Shown here one piece after another: positions 23,423 to 34,734 of a DNA stretch of 64,000 nt. Made by a program: the position numbers and the translations under genes. The notes beneath the pieces were generated by a model. It saw only the letters and a program-made list of their open reading frames with translations, was not told the DNA's origin and ran no database searches. The stretch is from Diphasiastrum complanatum. Lineage: Eukaryota > Streptophyta > Lycopodiopsida > Lycopodiales > Lycopodiaceae. The DNA is taken from positions 22,386,709-22,450,708 of the forward strand of contig CM055103.1 of NCBI GenBank assembly GCA_029204225.1, given 5' to 3'. Position 1 is the first letter of the stretch; each line of letters opens with the position of its first letter.

Positions 23423-24492
23423 ACATTAGAATATGTTGATGATCTGATTTCACACGTGTGGAGCCTGTTCCCACGTGTGAAAGGATGTACTTTTCATGTT
23501 TGTATATATCCAAATTGATTTTGTATCATTCTAGTTAGTGTGAACATGAAATGACTAGTTTTTAGTCAAGTTGACTAGTCACCTACAAATTAGCTTTTCC
23601 TTGCATGTGCATGAGTAAATGCTCCCACATGGCAAGTGGATGTTCACACGTGTGTATAGAGTACTAGAAGATAAGAGTTGACCATTTTCCTTAGATCCTA
23701 TTTTGTAGGGAATATTCCTATATTCTAGGAGACTAGCTTTTTGGATTTTAGTCATATTCTAGAAGGTCAACTATTGGATAAGGATCAAGGATGGATCAAA
23801 TGGATAGATCTGAGTGATGTGGCACTCTTCACACATGTGAAGTCCTGTTGGACTGTACCAGACTCATGGATGTACTTGATCCATAAAAGGATCATCATTT
23901 CGCTAAGAAGATTGATGAGACTTTTGCACTCTACACTTTTGTGAGATTTTTAGTCATTTGTCTTGTGATTTTTATGTATGATTGCTATCTAGTATCATTG
24001 TACTTGTTATTTCAGGTGCAGGCCGTACTGTGGACAGTACTCCACACGTGTGAGGCCGCTCTCACTAAAAAATGATGTGTTGATCCATTGCTCTTGCTTA
24101 AATCCAAGTGTAGTGAATCTAGATCAAGATCTAATGTGTAGAACTTGATAGATTCATTGATTAAGCAACCAATAACTCTCTATGATTGTAAAGTACAATC
24201 ATTATTGTCCTAAAAACTGTAAAATTTATCACTCCCCAATCAAAATTTGCAAATTTCTACAAATTAAGAATGTTTTTTGACTGAGTGCTAATGGTGTAAG
24301 TTAGATTAGGTCTATTTGATATACACCACCGCATAAATGAGTTAGCCAATTAAGGAGTGCTAAGGTACTAACTTCATTTCATCAATCTCAATGGAAGTAT
24401 ATGGATAATGCTTTTTAGATAGCTTCAAACAAGAATCCATTGGAGAATAAATGAACTTACAATCAAGCATTGAGTGTTTCCCAAGTATGCTT
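23423..24492. other. Non-coding block with four ACACGTGT-type palindromes
   Basis: CACACGTGTG occurs at 23451-23460, 23645-23654 and 24043-24052, with near-matches near 23471 (CCCACGTGTG) and 23829 (CACACATGTG). It is otherwise unassigned and probably LTR or leader sequence of a decayed element. Confidence 0.6.
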
Positions 24493-25718
24493 TGTTGGAA
24501 ATTAAGCCCACAGTTGTCTCCTTGGTGAATGACTAATTTCTATTTCATAATTCCTCCTACATGTTTATTGATCATTGATCTAGGGTTAGTTGAAACCAAC
24601 TTTGGTTCTACGTCTGCTCATCTGATACCTGTAGGAATCACAAACTTAGATAGCCAATTTATTTGAAGAACATCTACAATGGGCTTCCGGCTGATCTCAA
24701 GCAAAGGGTAACCAATCCTTTCATAATTTCAAGTTCAGATGTTAATTTCAATAGTTTGAAGTCATTGAAGACTTGGCCATCTTCAAAAACTTCCACAAAA
24801 CTTGCATTTAGAACAAGTCTGCAGAGATACATTACTTTTTTTTACAGTTTGCAGAAATACACTATGTTTTCAACAGCTTCGGCTTTTTTGCATTTCCTTG
24901 AAATGCGACACTTGCATAGTTCAAAAGTTTAACTTGTGCAGTTCAAAAGTTTAACTGCTTTTAACACCTTCTACTTTTTGCATTTTCTTGAAAAATACGA
25001 AGAGACAAAAAATTCCCGAAGGTCATCCATTTTTCATGTTGAAATGTTTTAAAGACACCTTTGCCTTTTTAAGGGCACCTTCGCCTTTTTTGCAAAATCC
25101 CGAAGAGAGAGAAAAATGTCGAAGGTCATCTACTTTGAACGAGAAACGTTCCCAGCCACTTCCCAAATTTGCAAAGTGAGAGAAATCAGTTTTCCTTATA
25201 AAGCGAAGTGAGAGAATTTGCAATGTCCTCGTCCGCATCAACGATATTGATTTGTTGACCATATACTCTATGTACAGTTGTCACAAAAGCCATATACTTC
25301 CAAGTACAAAGGCTTTTCTAATTAGGTTACAATCATTCAATGTAATTAATACACGGATGAAATCTATAAATAGATCATCCAAGCACAGAGTGTTGGTTGC
25401 TCTGTCCATGAGACATATTATTTGAGCCTCCCAATTACGCCGTCAATTTTTTGTTGTAATTGCTATTTGTATTGTGCTTCAGTGTAATATAGCAACAACT
25501 TGTTTTTATCTGTGTACAACGTAGATGAATGCATGTTGTCATTGAATGCACTTTCATTGATGTTTGATCGCGCTTGTTTACTCACTCTGATCAGAACACG
25601 GACGTCTACGACTTTGTAGTTTCTGATCAAACGACTGTCTTTGACGCTTGAGGAACTCGCGATATCATAATGCTCTTCCAGTTATTTCAAAACTACACTT
25701 CACATTGAATCTGATTTC
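24493..25718 (+). repeat. 5' LTR of G, first part
   Basis: It matches 35148-36369 of the 3' LTR throughout. A TATA box (TATAAATA) lies at 25365-25372. It ends in the target duplication ATTTC (25714-25718) created by element H. Confidence 0.92.
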
Positions 25719-26767
25719 TGAAGAAACAATGTGTTTTTGATTACAAAGCCTTGCTAGATTTCAGCCCTTCACCTGACGAAGATGTTCGCGAACTCGAACA
25801 TCTAGAGACACGAAACACAAAGAGTTTCGCGAACACGAAAGTCAACGGAGACGAAGACGAATGGTTCGCGAACACGAAAGATCCACGAACGAGATTCCTT
25901 TGCGGTCCAGCAAGAGAGAAAGGCAGACAAGGTACACGAAACCAACGGTGGAAACGAAACTCGTTCTGTCCTCACTCTCCAAGGAGTACCACCAGAGATC
26001 ACGCAAGTACCCAGAAGTACAGAGATCTGACCTGATGGCATACGTCAGCAGATACTTCCTAGGTCGTGGCTAATCTGCCACTCTTGTAATTTCTTGATTA
26101 GTTGTAGATGTATAATCACTCTAATCTTAAGTTTACATAGAGAGACCGTACTTACTGGATAATACTTGACATATATCAGAACATGATACATAGAGTGTAA
26201 CTAAGAGAAGAGACACTAAAGAAGTCTGATGCTAGTAAGCAATCAAGATGAACACAGACAGAAGCTCTGCCTCCGTGCGAGAAGATAATTATGTCTAGGA
26301 TCAGAAGATCCAATTGTCCGCTAGTGAAGTGAGACTACTACTCGTGAGAGAACTATGCTTCTCTCACGCCAACGCACTGCGTGGATTTGCATGCAGTGCC
26401 CTGAAGAAATCAGAGAAAATCAATATAGATTATTTTCTAGTTGTGTCCGATCTTGGATGTTGAATGCTTATGCTGTTTATTTCATATGTCTGAGTTCTCT
26501 TGTTCCCTTTGAATTTCGCACCTTGGTTGAAATTAAGTCGAATGCTGCATTAATTTTATGAATGTAGACCAGTAGTAACTAACTACTCTCTAGAGGATTG
26601 TAGGAGTGTTTCAACTGGCAGTGCCCAATGAACGCATCTGAACTCCATCTGAATCTTGAAAGAGAGTCGCGACTGTTTCATGAATTTTCTCCCCTAGATT
26701 CGTTACTGGTATTAGAGCATCGCACGATTCTCATCAGTGGTATCAGAGCATCTCACAATTTTCATCA
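25719..26767 (+). repeat. 5' LTR of H
   Basis: It matches 30242-31309. Three TTCGCGAA palindromes lie at 25785-25792, 25826-25833 and 25865-25872. The last 61 bases contain two primer-binding-site-like copies, 31 bp apart. Confidence 0.93.
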
Positions 26768-26781
26768 GTGGTATCAGAGCC
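26707..26781 (+). other. Triple primer-binding-site array of H
   Basis: TGGTATTAGAGCA (26707), TGGTATCAGAGCA (26738) and TGGTATCAGAGCC (26769) are spaced exactly 31 bases apart. The first two are inside the LTR; the third lies one base after the LTR end and is the positional primer-binding site. The 3' LTR has the first two at 31249 and 31280. Confidence 0.9.
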
Positions 26782-26879
26782 ACCCTGCCATATTCTGACA
26801 TAGCCAAGAAGCTAGCAGATCCAGGAGGCCAAGCATTCAGACAATCAACCATCAACAAGAAAACAGACTTCAAGAAGCA

Positions 26880-27780
26880 ATGGCTTCAATCAGCAGCATG
26901 CAGAGCAAGATCTACACTACACTTAATTCTTCAGGATCTAACTTTCTAGCCTGGAAAGTTAAAACATCTTTGATACTCAAGGGTGAAGGACTCTTCCCCT
27001 GGGTGGATGGCACAGAGAAATGCCTACGACAACAGGCAAGGAGCTATGCAAATGGAGGGAGAAAAACGACAAGGCAGTAGCCTTGTTATCATCTTCCATC
27101 GAAGATAGCCTTACACTTGACCTGGCTACACTCTCCAAAGCTAAGAAGATGTGGGATGCACTGCTCATAAGATTTTAGACAAAATGAAGAAGTCAGATTA
27201 TGATGCTGGAAGATCAGTTGACAAATCTACAGTGGGATGGAAAAGACCTCACCTCGTGAGAAAGATGAAAGATCTGTTTCTATCACTACACAACTCAAGA
27301 GCAGAGAATGCAGTATCAGCTGAGAAGCAGCTCACATATCTGTTGAGAGCCTCTTCCAGATCTTTCCAGACGACACGAACCCTGCTCACGAAAGATCCTA
27401 CCATGAACCTCGAAAAGGTGATTGTCGAGATTCGAGAGGAAGTCGAGGCCAGAGAGCATCTTGATCACAAAGATGGTTCTGACCAGGCACTCTACGACAA
27501 CAGAGAAAAATCAAAGAAACAGCTCAAGCCTAAGCGGGAGCCGGATCTGAGGCAGGATTGTGACCAGCAAGCAGAGGGGACCAACAAAAGCAACTAGAAG
27601 ACCAAAGGGAGGTCAAAATGACAAGATGCAGACAAGAAGACCTGCACGAGATGTAGAAGAGATGGGCATACAGTAGATACATGTTGGCTCAATCCCAAGA
27701 TTGAGTGTATCCATTGCCATAAGAAGGGTCATGCAGCCATGGATTGCCGCCAGAACCCAAGAAACAGATTAGCATAGAAC
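26880..27780 (+). pseudogene. Copia H gag
   Basis: ATG 26880 begins with a typical gag start (KIYTTLNSSGSNFLAWKVKTSLILKGEGL). The frame shifts near 27040 and resumes around 27170 (KMWDALLI region, then RAENAVSAEKQLTYLLRAS and LEKVIVEIREEVEAREHLD) until a stop near 27597. Two CCHC knuckles follow: CTRCRRDGHTVDTC (about 27640-27680) and CIHCHKKGHAAMDC (about 27709-27750). Double knuckles are less common than single ones in copia gag. Several stops make it non-functional. Confidence 0.85.
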
Positions 27781-27828
27781 AGACAGGAGAACAATAATAG
27801 TTCTTCCTATGTCGAGGAGCCCGAGAGC

Positions 27829-28760
27829 TTGAAGATGGGTGAAGAAAGAATGAACAAAAATTGTTCGACGGCCTACATCTACGAAGATGTGCGTGCAGCA
27901 TCAACGTCTGGCACACACGAGGTGGTCCTGGATTCAGGAGCCACCTCACACTTCATGACATCAAGACAAATCATGTCTGATTTCAGAAGTGCAGATCCCT
28001 CAAGATTCATAGTTCTTGGAAATGGATCCAGGCATCAAGTGAATGATATTGGTTCACTCTAGCTCAACACCAACGATAGAGACAGACGACTCGAAGATGT
28101 TCTGTTCATGCCAACTCTGCAGCAAGACTTGCTCTCTGTAGCAAGAATAGTAGATGAAGGGATGCGTGTGACATTTTTTAATGAAGCATGCAATGTGATT
28201 GATATCAACACCAGCACTCTCATTGCTCAAGGCAGAAGGAAGGGCAACTTATATCATCTAAAGGTGCGCCTACCTAAAGATCAGATGCATCAGACCCATG
28301 ACGACTCGCCAGACACTCTGTGGCACAGAAGACTCTGCCACATGAACTCAATGGCACTCTACCAGGCAAGTCATCATGGAGCAATAACAGGGATCAGCAT
28401 CTCGAAGGCAACCAGTTTGACCACTTGTGATGCATGTTTGAAAGGCAAGATGTCACGCACACCATTCGTCAAAGACTCCTACAGAACGACAAAGATTTTG
28501 GATCTAATAAGCTTCACAAGAAGCTTGATGAGAAAGCCGAGCAAGGATTTCTGGTAGGTTATGACAATAATTCGTCATACTACAGAATCTACATGCCATA
28601 CACGAACACTGTGAAAACAGTGAGGGATGTCAAATTCGACGAGAGCAGGACAATGGCCAACGAAGATCCTGTTAGTTATGAAGTTCTGGAAAGACAGTAC
28701 TATGACCTGCCACCAATGTCAGAGGGAGCAGAGGACAAACACGAAAACAAAAATTTTTGA
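27829..28760 (+). pseudogene. Copia H protease and integrase without catalytic core
   Basis: Protease VLDSGATSHFM is at about 27926-27958. A stop at about 28060 follows, then LEDVLFMPTLQQDLLSVARI and GAG-pre-integrase (LWHRRLCHMNS, CDACLKGK). At about 28500 the sequence jumps to the integrase C-terminal region (KLDEKAEQGFLVGYDNNSSYYRIY, VRDVKFDE) in another frame, so the whole DDE core is deleted. The jump leaves no target duplication that I can see. Confidence 0.88.
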
Positions 28761-29050
28761 GTCGTCTCCCATTCGAGCGACGAATCAGACGAAGAAAGAT
28801 TCAAGAGGCAACCTGCCGCCGCAGTTCCTGTAAACCAAGATGGTTCCGGACCAAGCAGAGAAAACAAGGGAAAAGGCATAGTTGTTCTGGGAGGATCTCT
28901 CAGAAGGTTGACAAGACCATGAAGAGCACCAGCAACATTTGTGCCAGGCAGCTCAGCTTCCACATCAAAAGAATTATGCGGGTTCAGTGAGAAGCACAGA
29001 CATTCAAGGAGGCGATTGAAGGTCCAGATAATGGCAAATGGATCCAAGCC

Positions 29051-29620
29051 ATGAACGAAGAGATGGAGTCCATGAGGAAGAACCAGGTATGGACGTTGGA
29101 GCCATTACCTCATAAGTGCAAGACTGTCAAATGCAAATGGATTTTCAGACTCAAATATGGACCAGACAGGAGTGTGACGAAATACAAGGCAAGACTGATA
29201 GCGAAGGGTTTCTCTCAGAGATATGGTATTGACTACTCTGAAACCCTCTCTCATGTCATCAAATATTCATCCCTACGTCTGTTGTTTGCATATCCAATAG
29301 CTTATGACCTCAGGATCCACATTGTGGACGAGAAGACAACCTTCTTGCATGGCGAATTAGACGAAGAGGTCTACATGGATCAACCCCCAGGATTTGTCTC
29401 AAATTCACTTCCTGGCTATGTATGCCGAATGCATAGAAGCATCTACGGTCTAAAGCAATCAGCCCGACAATGGTACAAGAAGAAGGATCAGGCCCAAAAA
29501 TCATTAGGATTCAAGCCTCTGTTGGCTGACTCCCTTGTGTATGTTAGAGTTACAGATGGGCAGATCATCATAGTGGGTGTTTATGTGGACAACACTCTGA
29601 TATTTTGCAGGAGTGAGTAG
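29051..29620 (+). pseudogene. Copia H reverse transcriptase, partial
   Basis: 190 codons are open and match copia RT: WTLEPLPHKCKTVKCKWIFRLKYG, YKARLIAKGFSQRYGIDYSETLS, TTFLHGELDEEVYMDQPPGF and IYGLKQSARQWY. The catalytic motif YVDD reads YVDN (near 29584). The aspartate before KTTFLHG is kept, although the usual VK is EK. The RT thumb and the connection to RNase H are deleted beyond 29620. Enzymatic activity is unlikely. Confidence 0.9.
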
Positions 29621-29694
29621 CTAATTGTTGAAGTAAAGACAGCCAATTCTGCACGAATCCAAAATCGACACATTGGAAGATTTCAAAATGAATT

Positions 29695-30237
29695 TTGCAA
29701 TATCTTCAATTAATGAGGGATTATGGCTTGTATTATTGTCGTGGTGCAGGTCTCAAGATACTTTCCTACAGTGATGCTAGTTGGGCATCTCTCAGGGATG
29801 ACTGTAAAAGCATCCCAGGAGGATGCACCATCACATCAGGAGCAACAGTTCTCTGGGTCAGCAAGAAGCAGACCATTGTAGCCTAGTCGTCCTGCGAAGC
29901 AGAGTACGTAGCAACAGTGAAGATGGCCAATGAAATAATTTGGCTAAGGCAGTTCCTAAACGAATTGGGCGAAACAAAAAATGAGCAATTGGTCTTGAAG
30001 ATGGACAACACCTCTGCGATACACCTGACGAAAGACCCTTTGTTCCACTCAAGAACGAAACACATTGTGATCAAGTACCATTTGATCAGGGATTTGATTA
30101 AAAGGAAGATGATGCAGACCACCTTGATAGGAACAAAAGATATGGTTGCTGACATCTTCACTAAAGCTCTGGACAAAGGGCTCTTTGAGAGGCAAAGGAG
30201 CAGTCTTGAGATCGTAAAGCTACCATGCTTTGAGAGG
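29695..30237 (+). pseudogene. Copia H RNase H
   Basis: The frame shows YSDASWASLRDDCKSIPGG, VLWVSKKQTIVA, a TAG stop, then SSCEAEYVATVKMANEIIWL, LKMDNTSAIHLTKDPLFHSR, KHIVIKYHLIRD and MVADIFTKALDKGLFE, the complete order of copia RNase H. It ends at the polypurine tract. The open frame runs on into the LTR by chance. Confidence 0.9.
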
Positions 30238-30241
30238 GAGC

Positions 30242-31309
30242 TGAAGAAACAAAGTGTTTCTGATTACAAAGCCTTGCTAGCTTTCATTCCTTCACTTGAC
30301 AAAGATGTTCGCGAAGTTGAACATCTGGCGACACGAAGCACAAAGAGTTTCACGAACATGAAAGTCAACGGATACGAAGGCGAACGCTTTGTGAACACGA
30401 ACGGTTCACGAACACAAAGGATCCACGAACGAGATTCCTTTGCGGTCCAGCAAGAGAGAAAGGCAGACGAGGTAAACGAAACCAACGGTGAAAACGAAAC
30501 CCATTCTGTCCTCACGCTCCAAGGAGTACCACCAAAGATCACGCAAGTACCCAGAAGTACAGAGATCTGACATGATGGCATGACATCAATAGATACTTCC
30601 TAGGTCGTGGCTAATCTGCCACTCTTGTAATTCCCTGATTAGTTGTAGATGTATAATCACTCTAATCTTAGGTTTACATAGAAACACCGTACTTATTGGA
30701 TAATACTTGACATATATCAGAACAGGATACATGGAGTGTAACTAAGAGAAGAGACAATGAAGAAGTCTGATGCTAGTAAACAATCAAGACGAACACAAAC
30801 AGAAGCTTCGCTTGCGTGCGAGAAGATAATTCTATCTAGGACCAGAAGATCCAATTGTCCGCTAGTGAAGCGAGACTACTACTCATGAGAGAACTGTGCT
30901 TCTCTCACACCAACGCACTGCATGGATTCGTATGCAGTGCCCTGAAGAAATCAGAGAAAAGCAATATAGATTATTTTCTAGTTGTGTCTGATCTTGGATG
31001 TTGAATGTTTATGTTGTTTATTTCATATGTCTGAGTTTTTTTTGTTCCCTTTGAATTCCGCACCTTGGTTGAAATTAAGTCGAATCTTGTATTAATTTTA
31101 TGAACGTAGATCAGTAGTAACTGACTACTCTCTGGAGGATTGTAGGAGTGTTTCAGCTGGCAGTGCCCAGCGAATGCATATGAAATCCATCCGAATCCTG
31201 AAAGAGAGTCGCGATTGTTTCATGAATTTTCTCCCCTAGATTCATTAGTGGTATCAGAGCATCCCACGATTCTCATCAATGGTATCAGAGCATCTCACGA
31301 TTCTCATCA
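30242..31309 (+). repeat. 3' LTR of H
   Basis: It starts TGAAGAAACAAAG and ends TTCTCATCA. Of the three TTCGCGAA palindromes in the 5' LTR only the first is kept; the others read TTCACGAA and TTTGTGAA. Confidence 0.93.
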
Positions 31310-31314
31310 ATTTC

Positions 31315-31556
31315 AATAGTACCACACACAAACCATCTCTAATCTTTTCGGTGGACTGTACTCTTGTTTTGAGAGTATGAGTTAATTTTTAAGATCTTGT
31401 TGGACAATCAGAACGCATAAAGTTGTGATTATTTTTAGCATAAGCTGTCTATTAGACTGTTTTTGCACCTAGTAGCTGATTAGAACGGGAGAGCTGTTCC
31501 GCAATATTCCTACTGTCTTCTCCGTTCTTGTTCTTCCTATCTCTCTTGCCCCATCA
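31315..31556 (+). repeat. 5' LTR of G, second part, and primer-binding site
   Basis: It matches 36366-36607 and ends CCCCATCA. TGGTATCAGAGCTT at 31560-31573 is the primer-binding site, three bases after the LTR. Confidence 0.92.
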
Positions 31557-31623
31557 GATTGGTATCAGAGCTTAGTTCAAATAAACCGAGAGATTAAGTT
31601 TGTTCTATTTGTATACTATTATC

Positions 31624-33589
31624 ATGTCTCGTATAGGTAGCTCTTCATCTTCATCACTCAGTGAAGCTAGAGTCATTGACAAGTTCAATGGTTCTAACTT
31701 CTACATCTGGAAGTTAAAACTTAGAATGATGTTGATAGATAGAGATCTTTGGGATGTAGTAGAAGGTGCGGACCTGAAACCAGAAGATGGTGATCAAGCA
31801 AAGGCCTAGAGAATCAAAGATCAGAAGGGATATGGTGTTTTGCAAGTAAATCATCTGTGAGTTTTGCGAGTTTAGTGTTTTTTAATTAGGTCAAATTAAT
31901 AGCACATGGCATGCTACATTGTTTTTAGGTTTTTAAAATTTATTCTACTTCACTTTTGGGGGTGAAATCTATTTGTATACTTCATTATCGTGTTGTTTAT
32001 TTTCTTACTAGCTAAAAGATATGTCTGCAAATCATGTTGTCTACAAATTGTACATAGTATCAATGTAGAATATTTAATCACTTTAATTTTACATTTATCA
32101 AGCTAAAACATTTTTGTCTTTTACCAAGGATTGATGTACGACCATACCTTAAAAGACATGATAATATGTGGCCAAGCCTATGATAGGTATCATAAAAACA
32201 ATGTTGGTTAAAAAAAAAAAACATTTTTATTGTATGTTCTAGATGGAGGCTATAACTTAGCTATTAAGCTTATGTTAAGATGATGAAATAATTGTTTTTG
32301 CTTCTTTTCTTTTTTTTTCAAATTTTATTAAAGCAATGTATTCTACATGAAAATTGGAGCATTTTTGCTTTTTGGATCATCTCAGTCCGAGCAATATTAA
32401 GAAAGTTATCGCCCTTCAAAGTTTTTTAGACTATTTTTTTTTTTCTTGGAGCTTGAAAGGGGTAGCACACCGGCGTGCTACCAATTTAAGCTTTTAGTCT
32501 TTAACTCAAATTGATAGCATGCCGACGTGCTACCCCTTTTAGGTTCCAAGGGGAAAATGTTTTCTAGTCTAAAAACGTTGAACTGTCATAACTTTCTTAT
32601 TATTTTTGCTCTCCAAAGAGCAAAAGTGCTCCATTTTTTATGTAGAATCCATTGGTATAATCAAAGTTACTTTTTATCTAATATAAAATGAATATGTATA
32701 AAGCCTATATATCTGATAGCATACCATGTGCCACAAAATTTTAGAAATCATTTGTAAATAAAACTCGCAAAACTCGCAAAGAATTTACTCGTAGATTATC
32801 AAAACCCAAATCAGAAGGCCTTAGCATGTATCACACTCAATCTGGCCAACTCCCAAATATCTCACGTTACCACGTGCAAAACCTCTAAGGAAGCACTGGA
32901 CTTGTTATCAAGTCTGTATGAGACTCACGATGTAACCACGAGATTACATCTTAGAAAGAAGTTCTTTACTCTTAGCATGTCTGATTCTACTACCATCACT
33001 TCTCACATCAACAGCTTCAAGTCCCTATTAGATTAGTGATCAACTGTAGGATATTCTATTCAAGATGATTTTGCTTTCTTCTCTTCCAAAGTCCTATGAG
33101 CACTTTGTGGTGATGATCTCCACACAACCGGACCTCACCCTTCAAAAGGTGATTGGTCATCTTCTTCAAGAAGAAATGCGAAGAAAAACTAGCAACATGT
33201 CCATCAAAGACAAATCCATGGCTCTATACACCAAGAAGAAATATCATTCCAAGGACAAGAATCTATTACAGCAACAACAGCAGAAGCCTCACACTCAAGA
33301 TGAGCATGGTGGATCGTGCAAGAAGCTCTTTTGCAGATATTGCAAGAGAGCTAATCACGACATCAATGAGTGTTGCATAGGGATCTACAACGAGGCAAAG
33401 AAGCAACAACAACAACATCAGCCAAACTCCTCCAACATGGCCGAATTCAAGGAGCAAGATACACACTTGTTAATGGCTTACAGTAGCAGCGAAGACTGTG
33501 ATAGCTGGTACCTAGATAGCGGTGCTAGACAACACATGACCTCTCGCAAGGAATGGTTTACGGAGTACACAGCTTATAGCAAAGAATAA
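31624..33589 (+). pseudogene. Copia G gag and protease, interrupted by a foldback element
   Basis: ATG 31624 starts gag (VIDKFNGSNFYIWKLKLRMM, LWDVVEGADL). A TAG stop lies at 31807-31809 and a foldback transposon fills 31829-32809; the gag frame resumes right after its second target duplication. A stop near 33034 follows LTLSMSDSTTITSHINSF-type sequence, then an open frame from 33065 with a CCHC knuckle (CRYCKRANHDINEC, near 33340), a glutamine-rich segment and protease DSGARQHM (about 33514). Protease C-terminal sequence beyond 33589 is degraded. Confidence 0.88.
31829..32809. mobile_element. Foldback / MULE-like non-autonomous DNA transposon
   Basis: This 981-bp insertion is flanked by perfect 9-bp duplications ATCAGAAGG (31820-31828 and 32810-32818). 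Its ends are inverted relatives sharing GAGTTTTGCGAGTTT, AGTAAAT and GCACATGG(C/T)ATGCTA. The arms pair again in the centre (left GGAGCATTTTTGCT and AAGAAAGTTAT against right complements), up to a quasi-palindromic core around GGTAGCAC near 32463 and GTGCTACC near 32531. The left arm has about 330 extra bases. It has no coding capacity. The 9-bp duplication and long inverted arms suggest a Mutator-like non-autonomous element. Confidence 0.85.
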
Positions 33590-33869
33590 TTTATCTACCT
33601 CGGAGATTCTAGCACCATACGCGTGGAAGGCAAAGGAGTAGTGAAGATCAGCTTCAACAACGATCTGTCCATTTAACATTCCTCATGTTCCTCAATTGTC
33701 AAAGAACCTGTTATCAGTATCTAAGATAACTGATGAGGGCTATATTGTTACTTTTCATCTGAGTAGTATACAATACTCGAGAAATATCTACTCTAACTAC
33801 ATGCACTAGAGTCGAAAATCTTTACGTACTCTCTAATTCAGTTGCATTAGCTAGTATCTATAATGAAAA

Positions 33870-34690
33870 AGTAAACGACACTGTTGTTCTATGGCATAGT
33901 CGATTTGGACATGTGAATACTCATTTTCTTATATGTGTTATAATAATTTAGTTGATAGACTGAATTTTCCTTCTTCATTAGATAGGAAATCTTTCTTTTG
34001 TGAATCATGCATCTATGGGGAACACTCTAGAAGCAAGTTTCCAAAATCACATTCCATCAAAACAAAGCATATATTAGATCTTGCACATAGCGATCTTTGT
34101 TCTAATGCCAACTCCGTCATTAGGAGATGCACCCAACGGGGTTGGCTCAACTGGTTAGCTTGGCATTCAAAGTTTCTTTGGTCCCAAGTTCGAGCCTCCC
34201 CTTGGAAACCAAGAAGCATTAGGAGATGCAATCTATTTTATCACTTTCATAGATTATTATTCTAGATGGTCTACAGTCATATTCATTAAGCACAAATCTG
34301 AAGCCTTTGAATGCTTCAAGAGATTCAAGGCCATGGCTGAGACACAAATGTCTACAAAAGTGAAGGCACTCCGAACTGATGGTGGCGGCGAATACATCTC
34401 CAAAAGATGTCCGACTACCTGGCTAAACATGGCATCAAAAGACAGTTCGCTACTTCCTATTCACCTCAACAGAAGGGGATTGCAGAAAGGAAGAACGAAA
34501 CTCTTCTCCACTCAGCCAGATCAATGCTACATCAAGCACACCTACCTGCAAAGTTCTGGGTAGAAGCTACTGCCACAACCTGTTATGTGCAGAACAAATC
34601 CAGCACCAAAGTCATCAACAACAAAACTTCTTATGAAGTTTGGCATGGGCACAAGCCTAGTGTCATCCATTTAAAAATCTTTGGTTGTAT
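33870..34690 (+). pseudogene. Copia G integrase, interrupted by a tRNA-related insert
   Basis: GAG-pre-integrase and the integrase start (CESCIYGEHSRSKF, DLAHSDLC) run from about 33885 to 34117. An 85-bp insert with 14-bp target duplications splits the core, which resumes with the FITFIDYYSRW segment at about 34236. Then come ALRTDGGGEYISK (about 34372), YSPQQKGIAERKNETL and the C-terminal region FWVEATATTCYVQN, SYEVWHGHKPSVIHLKIFGC. All three catalytic residues are recognisable across frame shifts. At about 34730 the sequence jumps to RNase H; RT is missing. Confidence 0.88.
34132..34216 (+). mobile_element. 85-bp tRNA-related SINE-like insert
   Basis: It is flanked by perfect 14-bp duplications CATTAGGAGATGCA (34118-34131 and 34217-34230). 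It contains an A-box match TGGCTCAACTGG at 34143-34154 and a B-box match GTTCGAGCC at 34188-34196, 45 bases apart as in tRNA genes. Small hairpins form at both ends (CCAAC/GTTGG and CTTGG/CCAAG). There is no long A tail. It is probably a very short or 3'-truncated tRNA-derived SINE. Confidence 0.8.
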
Positions 34691-34734
34691 ATGTTTTGTT
34701 GTCATTCCTAAACAACTTGTTTCTATCTGGCAGG

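Larger units (their letters stand above)
25719..31309 (+). mobile_element. Copia element H, nested in the 5' LTR of G
   Basis: H runs from TGAAGAAACA to TTCTCATCA and is flanked by perfect 5-bp duplications ATTTC (25714-25718 and 31310-31314). LTRs are 25719-26767 and 30242-31309, diverged by many substitutions, so the insertion is not recent. The polypurine tract GAGAGGGAGC precedes the 3' LTR. Internal genes are gag with two zinc knuckles, protease, integrase lacking its catalytic core, RT and RNase H. Confidence 0.95.

Noticed and set aside
30242-30570. Extension of the H RNase H ORF into the LTR as a fused protein
   Set aside because: The frame simply stays open into the LTR; the conserved protein end and polypurine tract precede it.
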